From contig DGEG01000043.1 in assembly GCA_002385825.1 (NCBI GenBank), positions 1-10,597 on the forward strand: a stretch of 10,597 nucleotides of DNA. Direction: 5' to 3'. The first letter of the stretch is position 1, and every line of letters begins with the position of its first letter. A program made the position numbers and the translations under genes. Positions 1 through 6,272 of the stretch are shown here, one piece after another. A model generated the notes under the pieces. That model worked only from the letters and a program-made list of their open reading frames with translations. It was not told where the DNA came from and ran no database searches. This DNA comes from Firmicutes bacterium UBA3932 (GTDB taxonomy: Bacteria > Bacillota > Clostridia > Peptostreptococcales > Anaerovoracaceae).

Positions 1-903
1 ACTACGGAAAATCCGTATTTTGCTGTGAACAACGCCATACTGAGCCGGGTAAGGTCCATCTATGAATTTAAGAGGCTCAGTACGGGAGATATTCTCAAGA
101 TCCTGCATGGGGCCTTAAAAAATAAAGAGCGTGGTTTAGGCAACCTCTCTCTGAAATGGGATGAAGAGGCACTGTATGCTCTTGCGGATTTGGCCGGAGG
201 GGATGCCAGGGTTGCCTTGGACACCCTGGGATTTATCGCCGACAACTTAAAGAGCGGTGAAGTTATAAACCTTGGCGTGGTGGGAGAGGCCATGCAGAGG
301 CAGATGACTTTTTACGATCGAAAAGAGGACAAGTTCAACCTGCTTTCGGCGCTGCAGAAATCCATTCGGGGAAGCGACCCCGACGCATCGATTCATTACC
401 TGGCAAGGCTCATCGAAGGCGGTGCGGACGTGAACACCATCGGCCGCAGGTTGCTCGTTATAGCCAGCGAGGATATAGGCATGGCTTATCCCCAGGCAGT
501 TTCCATCGTTACATCCTGCGTTCAGGCGGCCCAGATGGTAGGTTTCCCCGAGGCGAGAATCAACCTTGCCCATGCAGTCATACTCCTCGCCTCATGCCCA
601 AAATCAAATTCCGCCATCGTGGCAATAGAAAGGGCGGCGGAGGACCTTCGAACGAAAAATATAGACGATGTCCCGCTCCACTTAAAGGACAGCCATTATG
701 AGGGAGCAAAACAGAGAGGCATCGGAATTGATTATAAATATCCCCATGCGTACGGGGGTTACGTTGAGCAGCAGTATTTGCCGGATAATCTATATAAAGC
801 AAAAGTAAAATATTACGAACCAACTGAAAACGGAAAGGAAGGTGCTTTCAAGAGATATCTTGAGAGTCTCAAGAATCTCAAAAGCAATAGAGATGGAGAT
901 TAA
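1..903 (+). CDS. rarA: Replication-associated recombination protein A (RarA/MgsA), C-terminal part
   Basis: The frame is open from base 1, so the gene enters from the left edge; 300 codons remain. RarA is a AAA+ ATPase related to RuvB and clamp loaders that acts at stalled replication forks as a tetramer. The visible part begins in the sensor-1/arginine-finger region (TTENP at 1-5, then AILSRVR), typical of RarA. It continues through the lid (LADLAGGDARVALDTL) into the C-terminal tetramerisation domain, recognisable by QKSIRGSDPDASIHYLARL, the SEDIGMAYPQA segment and the late YPHAYGGYVEQQYLP motif. The Walker A and B motifs must lie outside the window; family proteins are about 420-440 residues, so roughly 130 are missing. 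The stop lies inside the next gene (11-base overlap), which implies cotranscription and probably translational coupling with ispH. Family assignment is firm; nothing suggests a broken gene. Confidence 0.93.
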   Translation, partial: TTENPYFAVNNAILSRVRSIYEFKRLSTGDILKILHGALKNKERGLGNLSLKWDEEALYALADLAGGDARVALDTLGFIADNLKSGEVINLGVVGEAMQRQMTFYDRKEDKFNLLSALQKSIRGSDPDASIHYLARLIEGGADVNTIGRRLLVIASEDIGMAYPQAVSIVTSCVQAAQMVGFPEARINLAHAVILLASCPKSNSAIVAIERAAEDLRTKNIDDVPLHLKDSHYEGAKQRGIGIDYKYPHAYGGYVEQQYLPDNLYKAKVKYYEPTENGKEGAFKRYLESLKNLKSNRDGD

Positions 904-3322
904 ATTAGCGAAGCATTCCGGATTTTGCTTTGGCGTCCGTGAAGCCATTCGAAAAACGGAAGAACTCATAGGGAAAAACGACGGAAATGTACGGATATAC
1001 ACTCACGGTCCATTGATCCACAACAAAGCTGTAACAGATGATTTGAACCGTCGCGGTGTGGAGATCCTCGAAAAGTTATCCGATGCGCAACCCGGTTCTA
1101 TCGTGGTAGTCCGGTCTCACGGCGAACCGGAGTCTTTTTATGAAGAAGCGGAGCGGCTGGATCTGGAAATAGTGAACGCCACATGTCCCTTTGTATCAAA
1201 GATTCACAGGCTTGTAAAAGATGCCCGCCAGAAGGGAAGAAATATAGTTGTGGTAGGAGATGGGGCTCACCCGGAAGTAAAGGGAATTGTTGGATGGGCA
1301 GGTCCCGATTGCACCGTAATCAACAGTCTGGAAGAAGCAAAAAAGATCGATCATGATCATATAACGCTGGTTGCGCAGACCACTATAACCGGAGATCTTT
1401 GGGACAGTATTGTGGACTATCTTGAGAAGGAAAAAACCGATGTAATCGCCCTGCGCACCATATGCAACGCAACGGATGAAAGGCAGAAAAGCTGCGAAGA
1501 ACTTGCCAAAGAATCCGATGTAATGATCGTCATCGGCGATCGGAACAGCGCCAATTCGAGGAAGCTGTTTGAAATCGCAAAAAAGAACTGTAAAAAATCC
1601 TTCTTTATAGAAAATATAAATGATTTACCATTGAAACAAATCGAAATATGCGATAGAATAGGGATTGCGGCAGGTGCATCAACTCCTGAACGCATTATTA
1701 AGGAGGTCATTTCCACTATGAGTGAAGCTATCGCTGAGATTAAAGTCGTGCAGGATCCAGAGACGGGAGCCATCCCAGTTGCAGAAGAAACTGGAGTTCA
1801 GGAGCCTGCTGTAAACGCAGAAACCGAAACTAACGAAGCATCTGAGGAACCGACAGCAGAAACAGCAAATGAAACAACCGAAGACAAAGCTGAAGAGAAA
1901 ACCGAAGAAACCGTAAACGCAACCGAAGACAAAGTCGCCGAGGCGGCAGAAGAGAAAGCCGAAGAGCCGAATCTCATGGTCGATTTGATGGCTGAAATCG
2001 ACAGACAGATGATTTTACCGGACAAAGGTGAAATAGTCGATGGAGAGATCGTTCACGTAACGGACCGCGAACTGGTAGTAAATCTGGGTTGCAAAAAGGA
2101 CGGGATCATCCCCAGAGAAGAGTTGACTCTTAAGGAAGATGAAGATCTGACTGAAACCTACAAGATCGGAGACAAGATCAGGGCAAAGGTCATCAACATC
2201 GATGACGGAGAAGGAAACATTCTCCTTTCGAAGAGGAAGTTAGAGATCAACGAGCATTGGGAAGAAATCTCGGAAGCTCTTGATAATAAATCAACTATCG
2301 AAGTTAAGGTTAACAGGGAAGTTAGAGGCGGCGTAATTGCGCAGTATAAGGAAGTCGCCGGATTTATACCCATGTCCCAGCTTTCCGATCGCTATGTTGA
2401 AAAAGCCGACGAGTTTATCGGCAAGGTTCTCCCGGTGAAAGTAAATCGCGTCGATCAGAGGAGAAACAAAGCAGTCTTTTCTCACAGAGCCTATCTGGCT
2501 GAAGAAAAGCAGAATAGAATCCAGCAAATCTGGGAATCCCTGAGTGTGGGCGACATAGTTGAAGGTACCGTAATGCGCTTTACAGATTACGGAGCTTTCG
2601 TAGATATCGGCGGTTTGGACGGATTGCTCCACATCTCCGAAATCTCCTGGGGTAAGCTGAAGCACCCGCAGGAAGCCCTGTCCATAGGCGAGAGAATCGA
2701 TGTTAAGATCCTTTCCATGAATCCTGAAAAGGGCAAGATTTCCCTTGGCCTGAAGCAAACCATTCCGGAACCCTGGAGCGTTATCGATGAGAATTACAGC
2801 GTAGGCCAGGTCATCAACGGTAAAGTCGTTCAGCTTAAAGAGTACGGCGCCTTCGTAGAGTTGGAGCCCGGTCTGGACGGATTGGTTCATATTTCCGAAA
2901 TCGCCCACAAGCGTGTTACAAATATTGCGGACGAGCTCTCCGTGGGCCAGGAAGTTCAGGTCAAGATTCTGGACATTGACAAGGAGAGAAGAAGAATCAG
3001 CCTTTCAATAAAGGAGACCATTGAACCTTCCATTTTGGAAGAAGACAAGGCGGAAGAGAAAAAGGCAGAAGAAGAAAAGGACGCACCGTCTCTGAAAGAA
3101 AAAGTTGAAGATATGGTCGACAAGGCTGAAGATCTTCTGGACAAGGCGGCGGATAAAGTAGAAGAGATTCTGGATAAAGCCGAAGACAAGGCAGAAGAAG
3201 TACTTGATGATGTAAAGGAAAAAGTCGAGGAATTGAAAGACAAAGCCGAGGATGTGGCAGAAGCCATTTCCGATAAGGTGGAAGACATCGTCGAGGACAT
3301 TAAAGAAAAAGTAGAGGACTAA
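893..3322 (+). CDS. ispH-rpsA: IspH (HMBPP reductase) fused to ribosomal protein S1
   Basis: One 809-residue frame joins two proteins. Residues 1-275 are IspH, the [4Fe-4S] enzyme making IPP and DMAPP in the last step of the MEP pathway; the three cluster cysteines sit in GFCFGVREA, ATCPFV and CNAT, with HGPLIHN, QTT and NSRKL also present. From about residue 276 comes S1: a Glu/Thr/Ala-rich linker (about 290-360), four S1 RNA-binding domains (about 379-450, 466-534, 552-622, 636-707) and a charged helical tail (712-809). Domains 3 and 4 are the most canonical (DYGAFVDIGGLDGLLHIS; EYGAFVELEPGLDGLVHIS). I chose the ATG at 893 because IspH proteins start MEIKLAKHSGFCFG-like; a GTG at 842 would add 17 residues not typical of the family. 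The 893 start has no good ribosome binding site, which fits coupling to the overlapping rarA. Such fusions are known in Clostridia, where S1 is usually annotated as part of a bifunctional protein. Confidence 0.95.
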   Translation: MEIKLAKHSGFCFGVREAIRKTEELIGKNDGNVRIYTHGPLIHNKAVTDDLNRRGVEILEKLSDAQPGSIVVVRSHGEPESFYEEAERLDLEIVNATCPFVSKIHRLVKDARQKGRNIVVVGDGAHPEVKGIVGWAGPDCTVINSLEEAKKIDHDHITLVAQTTITGDLWDSIVDYLEKEKTDVIALRTICNATDERQKSCEELAKESDVMIVIGDRNSANSRKLFEIAKKNCKKSFFIENINDLPLKQIEICDRIGIAAGASTPERIIKEVISTMSEAIAEIKVVQDPETGAIPVAEETGVQEPAVNAETETNEASEEPTAETANETTEDKAEEKTEETVNATEDKVAEAAEEKAEEPNLMVDLMAEIDRQMILPDKGEIVDGEIVHVTDRELVVNLGCKKDGIIPREELTLKEDEDLTETYKIGDKIRAKVINIDDGEGNILLSKRKLEINEHWEEISEALDNKSTIEVKVNREVRGGVIAQYKEVAGFIPMSQLSDRYVEKADEFIGKVLPVKVNRVDQRRNKAVFSHRAYLAEEKQNRIQQIWESLSVGDIVEGTVMRFTDYGAFVDIGGLDGLLHISEISWGKLKHPQEALSIGERIDVKILSMNPEKGKISLGLKQTIPEPWSVIDENYSVGQVINGKVVQLKEYGAFVELEPGLDGLVHISEIAHKRVTNIADELSVGQEVQVKILDIDKERRRISLSIKETIEPSILEEDKAEEKKAEEEKDAPSLKEKVEDMVDKAEDLLDKAADKVEEILDKAEDKAEEVLDDVKEKVEELKDKAEDVAEAISDKVEDIVEDIKEKVED
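1700..1720 (+). promoter_or_regulatory. Internal ribosome binding site and in-frame ATG for stand-alone S1
   Basis: AAGGAGGT at 1700-1707 is a perfect eight-base match to the anti-Shine-Dalgarno sequence. It lies 10 bases before an ATG at 1718 that is in frame with the fusion (residue 276, MSEAIAEIK). The ATG falls right after the usual end of IspH (GASTPERIIKEV) and would give a 534-residue S1. The spacing is slightly long but workable. The signal is far stronger than that before the fusion's own start at 893. Internal initiation is inferred, not shown. Confidence 0.6.
1875..1964 (+). repeat. Two 15-codon units in the acidic linker of the fusion
   Basis: A 15-base exact direct repeat (CAACCGAAGACAAAG) occurs at 1875 and 1920, exactly 45 bases apart and in frame. 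The encoded units are TEDKAEEKTEETVNA and TEDKVAEAAEEKAEE, so the linker seems to have grown by a 15-codon duplication followed by drift. The region is Glu/Ala/Thr-rich, low in complexity and probably disordered, and it separates IspH from the first S1 domain. Confidence 0.7.
3101..3319 (+). repeat. Hendecad (11-residue) repeats in the S1 C-terminal tail
   Basis: The last 73 residues (737-809) parse without remainder as 11, 7, 11, 11, 11, 11, 11. The 11-residue units are KVEDMVDKAED, KVEEILDKAED, KAEEVLDDVKE, KVEELKDKAED, VAEAISDKVED and IVEDIKEKVED, with LLDKAAD as a seven-residue insert after the first. The final unit ends at the last residue of the protein. Hydrophobic positions recur with 3-4 spacing among alternating Lys and Glu/Asp, as in 11/3 coiled coils and LEA-like amphipathic helices. 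The DNA is correspondingly purine-rich on the plus strand. Confidence 0.85.
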
Positions 3323-3368
3323 TTATATTATTATAATTATTCCGGACTTAACTGCTAACGAAGAATAC

Positions 3369-3410
3369 GGGGGACGGTTTCATATGACAAACCGTCTCCT
3401 TATGTTTTAT
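3369..3410 (+). terminator. Rho-independent terminator after the IspH-S1 gene
   Basis: The arms 3369-3380 (GGGGGACGGTTT) and 3389-3400 (AAACCGTCTCCT) pair over 12 positions with two G-U pairs, around the 8-base loop CATATGAC. A T-rich tail (TATGTTTTATT) follows. It lies 46 bases past the stop of the fusion gene and closes the rarA-ispH-rpsA unit. The reverse strand lacks a matching T-tail, so it appears one-directional. Confidence 0.85.
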
Positions 3411-3450
3411 TAAAACCTTAACCGGGCTATAAAAAGGGGGTAAACGAGAA

Positions 3451-3945
3451 ATGAACAATATCATCCTGATCGGAATGCCCGCCTGCGGCAAGAGCACCGT
3501 AGGGGTTGTGCTTGCCAAAACCATGGGCAAAGCCTTTCTCGATACGGACCTGTTGATACAGGACCGGGAAGGGGATTTGCTCCAAAATCTCATCGACCGT
3601 TTCGGCCATAATCGCTTCCTTGAAATGGAGGAAGCTGCCATAAAATCCGTAGATGCGTATAATACGGTTATCGCCACCGGAGGAAGCGTGGTATACAGCA
3701 AAGCCGGCATGGAGCACCTGAAAAACCTTGGAACAGTCGTTTACATAAAACTATCTTATGACACTATAGAAAGCAGGCTGCATAATATAAGCACCAGGGG
3801 CATTGCCATGGAAAAGGGCAAAACCCTGAAAGGGCTTTATGATGAGAGAATTCCCTTATATGAACACTATGCGGATATCACCATCGATGCGGAAAATCTC
3901 AGCGTAGAACAAGTAATTGAAAAGATTATAGAACGGATTCGGTAA
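3451..3945 (+). CDS. aroK: Shikimate kinase family protein (AroK-like), divergent substrate site
   Basis: This is a 164-residue P-loop kinase of usual shikimate kinase length. Shikimate kinase phosphorylates the shikimate 3-hydroxyl with ATP on the way to chorismate. Seen here are the Walker A motif GMPACGKST (8-16), the DTD motif (31-33), the TATGG-type loop (75-78), a lid Arg (R116 in STRGIAM) and R133 in DERIPLYE. Two substrate-site features differ from characterised enzymes. The Arg of F-R-x-x-E (R58 in the M. tuberculosis enzyme) is replaced by L57 in RFLEMEE, and the GGG triplet reads GGS (77-79). From memory, clostridial relatives share this pattern, so it may be a subfamily trait; the true substrate is less certain than the fold. 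The start is supported by AAAGGGGGT ending 9 bases before the ATG. The gene follows the S1 terminator with no convincing promoter of its own, and its 3' end overlaps recN by 20 bases in opposite orientation. Confidence 0.85.
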   Translation: MNNIILIGMPACGKSTVGVVLAKTMGKAFLDTDLLIQDREGDLLQNLIDRFGHNRFLEMEEAAIKSVDAYNTVIATGGSVVYSKAGMEHLKNLGTVVYIKLSYDTIESRLHNISTRGIAMEKGKTLKGLYDERIPLYEHYADITIDAENLSVEQVIEKIIERIR

Positions 3946-5608
3946 TGAGTTCTTCCGCATTTTTCAATGTAGTTTCGGTCACATGCAGTCCGCCAAGCAT
4001 ACGCGCGATTTCTTGCGTCTTTTCTTTTTGATCCAAAGCCTTAATCGTTGTAACGGTGCGGCCCTCTGATTCCTCTTTGGAGATCCTGTAATGGTGATCG
4101 GAGAAAGCCGCAATCTGGGCAAGATGTGTGATGCATATCACCTGGTGGGTGGAGGCAATCTTCTTCATCTTTCTTCCCACAATGCTGGCGGTAACACCGC
4201 TTATCCCGATGTCTATTTCATCAAAAATCAGTGTGGGAATGTGGTCGTAGTCACCGAGAATGGATTTAAATGCCAGCATGATCCTGGATATCTCGCCGCC
4301 GGAGGCGATCTTACTCAAAGGCTTGGGAGTCTCCCCCTTGTTCGTAATGATTAGGAACTCCACCCGGTCGCAGCCGGATTCCGTGTATCTTGTCTCGCCG
4401 TGATCCTCCAGAGGCGTTATGGATACAATTAACGAGGTGTTTTTAAAATTCAGTTCCTCGAGTTCCCTGGCCATATCGGATTCCATTTTCTTTGCTGCCT
4501 TTTCTCGCAGAGCCGTCAACTTTTTGCATGCTTTATGCAGCTGTTCACGACAAATGGCCGCTTCCTTGGTGAGGGATTCGAGCAGCTGATCGGAGTTATC
4601 CATATACTCCAGTTTTTTTTGTATTTCTTCCTTGTGTTCGAGGACCTTTTCAATGGTTCCGCCGTATTTCTTCTTCAACCGGTCCAGAAGGTCAATGCGC
4701 TTCATGGTTTCATTTATAGCTTCCGGCGAAAAGTTGATTGAGTCTTTTGCCCTTCGAAGTTCGCTGCGCAGGTCATCCAACTTATAATAGCAATCCGATA
4801 CTGTTTCCTCAAAATAAGCGTATTCTTTTGAATAACTGCTGATCTCTTCCAGCAGTTTCAAGCTTCTGCCCAGGCTGTCCTGAGAGGAGGGAGCCTGTTC
4901 ATATAATAGCCCGTAGACTTCGGATAAAGTGGAGTAGACGGACTCGCTGTTTTGAAGCAGCAACAATTGTTCCTCCAAAGCTTCATCTTCACCGATCCTG
5001 GGATTGGCTTCGGAGATTTCGTTGAGCTCAAATTGCATGAAATCGCGATTTCTCACGTTCTCTGCCTGGGCATCAGAGATGGATTTTCGCTCCGTTTCCA
5101 GGCGTGAATATTTCTCGTAAAGCCGGGACACTTCCTGCTTAACCGGCTCGATTTCATCCTTGGCGTATTCGTCCAGCAGGTAAATATGCCAATCCGGATC
5201 CAGCAGAGACTGGTGGTCGTATTGACCGTGCACGTCGGCAATCTTACGGCACAGATTGTTAAGAAAAGAAAGGGATACCAAAGTGCCGTTGACGCGGCAG
5301 ATGCTTCTTCCTTCCGCATGAATTTCCCGAAGTATGTAAAGGGTTTTGTCCTCTCCCAGACCGTTTTCCTTCAGAATAGATAAAACAGCCGGGTTATCCA
5401 CCTCTGCGATAAGCTCTATGACGGCTTTTTCCTTGCCTGAACGGACGTAAGTGGTGTCCGCCCTGCTTCCCAAAGCCATGCTTATAGCTTCTATAATGAT
5501 GGATTTTCCGGCTCCCGTTTCTCCCGTCAAAACATGAAAGCCCTGATGGAGATCAAGGCTGATGTTATCGATAATAGCAAAATCTTTTATAGCGATGTGG
5601 GTGAGCAT
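3926..5608 (-). CDS. recN: DNA repair protein RecN
   Basis: This is a 560-residue SMC-like ATPase, normal length for RecN, which responds to double-strand breaks by binding and tethering DNA ends before RecA-dependent repair. Visible are the N-terminal LTHIAIKDFAIID strand region, Walker A GETGAGKS (29-36), a Glu/Lys/Leu-rich middle (about 150-370) expected to form the coiled coil, the ABC signature SGGEISRIML (from 436), Walker B TLIFDEIDIG (D463, E464) and the H-loop ITHLAQ (H495). I chose the ATG at 5608 because GAGGT lies eight bases upstream and MLTHIAIKDF is the family start; an in-frame TTG at 5629 lies upstream of that site and would add seven unlikely residues. It sits 66 bases downstream of argR in the same direction, the usual Firmicute order, with no terminator between them. 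No terminator is evident after its stop either, so its transcript may run antisense into aroK. Confidence 0.96.
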   Translation of the reverse strand: MLTHIAIKDFAIIDNISLDLHQGFHVLTGETGAGKSIIIEAISMALGSRADTTYVRSGKEKAVIELIAEVDNPAVLSILKENGLGEDKTLYILREIHAEGRSICRVNGTLVSLSFLNNLCRKIADVHGQYDHQSLLDPDWHIYLLDEYAKDEIEPVKQEVSRLYEKYSRLETERKSISDAQAENVRNRDFMQFELNEISEANPRIGEDEALEEQLLLLQNSESVYSTLSEVYGLLYEQAPSSQDSLGRSLKLLEEISSYSKEYAYFEETVSDCYYKLDDLRSELRRAKDSINFSPEAINETMKRIDLLDRLKKKYGGTIEKVLEHKEEIQKKLEYMDNSDQLLESLTKEAAICREQLHKACKKLTALREKAAKKMESDMARELEELNFKNTSLIVSITPLEDHGETRYTESGCDRVEFLIITNKGETPKPLSKIASGGEISRIMLAFKSILGDYDHIPTLIFDEIDIGISGVTASIVGRKMKKIASTHQVICITHLAQIAAFSDHHYRISKEESEGRTVTTIKALDQKEKTQEIARMLGGLHVTETTLKNAEELITESVL

Positions 5609-5674
5609 AGCTATACCTCGGTGGGGCAAAGATCTGCAAAATCCAAGCTACAGATATGTTATCAAAATGGCTTG

Positions 5675-6124
5675 TTATCTCAGGATATCACGAAACTGTT
5701 TGACCAGTTCAGGTACATTGGCCGGATCATCGATGACCATGAGAAGGGTGTTATCCCCGGCTACGGTTCCCACTACGTGGTCAATTTTCATGTTATCAAG
5801 GGCTTCACCTGCTGCATTGGCACATCCGGAGAGGGTCTTAATGACGATGAGATTCCCCGAGGAATCCACGGATTTAACTGTCTCCCGGAAGATTGTTACG
5901 AACCGTTCGGAGGGCGCTTGCTCCACGTTGGAGCTCACGGTATATTTATAACGCCCGGATGGAGTCAGGGTCTTGATGAGCTGAAGCTCCTTTATGTCTC
6001 GCGAGACGGTGGCCTGTGTGGCCTGGAAACCTTCCTTTTTCAACAAATCGACCAGCATGTCCTGGGTTTCCACTTCGTGGGAGTTGATAATATCCAATAT
6101 CTTACTTTGTCTTGCGTATCTCAT
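5675..6124 (-). CDS. argR: Arginine repressor ArgR/AhrC
   Basis: This 149-residue protein has the family's usual length. ArgR is a hexameric, arginine-sensing regulator that represses arginine biosynthesis and often activates catabolism. The N-terminal winged helix (1-65) carries the recognition helix ATQATVSRDIKEL (SRD at 41-43). The C-terminal oligomerisation and arginine-binding domain (about 75-149) contains GCANAAGEALD and the ligand loop GTVAGDNT (119-126). Most family members have GDD here; this protein has GDN (N125), a conservative change at an arginine-contacting position. I chose the ATG at 6124 because TGGAGG lies five bases upstream and the protein then starts MRYARQSKIL; the ATG at 6136 has no ribosome binding site and would add four residues. 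It is the first gene of the argR-recN pair and is probably autoregulated through the palindrome at 6162-6191. Confidence 0.95.
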   Translation of the reverse strand: MRYARQSKILDIINSHEVETQDMLVDLLKKEGFQATQATVSRDIKELQLIKTLTPSGRYKYTVSSNVEQAPSERFVTIFRETVKSVDSSGNLIVIKTLSGCANAAGEALDNMKIDHVVGTVAGDNTLLMVIDDPANVPELVKQFRDILR

Positions 6125-6161
6125 GATATCCTCCATGTTCTACAGCAGCCGTAGCGTTTAG

Positions 6162-6191
6162 AATTGGAATGCATATTTATTAATTTCAATT
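6162..6191. promoter_or_regulatory. Putative ArgR operator (ARG box) in the argR leader
   Basis: The 30-base stretch is a dyad centred at 6176.5, with 11 of 15 position pairs complementary. The outer arms are AATTG (6162-6166) and CAATT (6187-6191). The core, TGCAT-ATTT-ATTAA (6170-6183), matches the TGAAT-N4-ATTCA ARG-box pattern except at two core positions. It begins right at the predicted argR start of transcription, so a bound repressor would block argR and recN. The role is inferred from symmetry, core similarity and position. Confidence 0.6.
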
Positions 6192-6198
6192 TGTTTAC

Positions 6199-6227
6199 AT
6201 TATAGCATAGGAATCTTGGACAGAAAA
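6199..6227 (-). promoter_or_regulatory. Predicted argR-recN promoter (extended -10)
   Basis: On the minus strand, TATAAT occupies 6204-6199 and is preceded by TGC, giving the extended -10 form TGnTATAAT. A weak -35 (TTTTCT, 6227-6222) lies 17 bases upstream. Transcription would begin near 6192, giving an untranslated leader of about 68 bases before argR. Confidence 0.65.
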
Positions 6228-6244
6228 GCTTCTTATGTTATAAT
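6216..6244 (+). promoter_or_regulatory. Predicted ruvCAB promoter (extended -10)
   Basis: TTGGAC (6216-6221) and TATAAT (6239-6244) are separated by 17 bases, and TGT precedes the -10, giving TGnTATAAT. Transcription would start near 6251, leaving a leader of about 75 bases before ruvC. The -35 abuts the -35 of the divergent argR promoter. It is the only good promoter seen ahead of the ruvC-ruvA-ruvB-spoIID-queA block. Confidence 0.7.
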
Positions 6245-6256
6245 AAACCCCAGTAA

Positions 6257-6271
6257 CGAAACATCTGTTTG
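6257..6271. promoter_or_regulatory. Degenerate LexA-box-like dyad near the ruvC start of transcription
   Basis: AAACATCTGTTT (6259-6270) is an AAACA-N2-TGTTT dyad flanked by CG and G. It resembles the Gram-positive LexA box GAAC-N4-GTTC (or GTTT), with AAAC in place of GAAC. It lies about 8-20 bases past the predicted start of transcription, a plausible operator site, and ruvAB is SOS-controlled in several bacteria. The mismatch keeps this tentative. Confidence 0.35.
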
Positions 6272-6272
6272 T

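Noticed and set aside
842..892. Upstream GTG start for the IspH-S1 fusion
   Set aside because: It would add 17 residues that resemble nothing in IspH; the ATG at 893 gives the typical family N-terminus.
1798..2025. Ser/Ala/Val-rich minus-strand open frame opposite the S1 linker (a similar one lies opposite the tail)
   Set aside because: The composition simply mirrors the Glu/Lys/Ala codon bias of the coding strand.
2291..2908. 205-codon open frame on the minus strand opposite S1
   Set aside because: It is antisense to strongly conserved S1 domains and shows no recognisable protein features.
3332..3337. TATAAT as a promoter for aroK
   Set aside because: There is no -35 at the right distance, and it lies upstream of the terminator at 3369-3410.
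3428..3433. TATAAA as a promoter for aroK
   Set aside because: Transcription would begin at or within the ribosome binding site, and the -35 region is poor.
5609..5629. Upstream TTG start for recN
   Set aside because: The GAGGT ribosome binding site lies inside these bases and points to the ATG at 5608, which also gives the usual RecN start.
5632..5655. ATCTG/CAGAT inverted repeat between argR and recN
   Set aside because: A five-pair stem with a 14-base loop and no T-tail is too weak for a terminator.
6125..6136. Upstream ATG start for argR
   Set aside because: It has no ribosome binding site, and its own bases contain the GGAGG that serves the ATG at 6124.
5534..6154. 206-codon open frame on the plus strand opposite argR and the recN start
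   Set aside because: It is a shadow of argR, with no family resemblance and no ribosome binding site of note.
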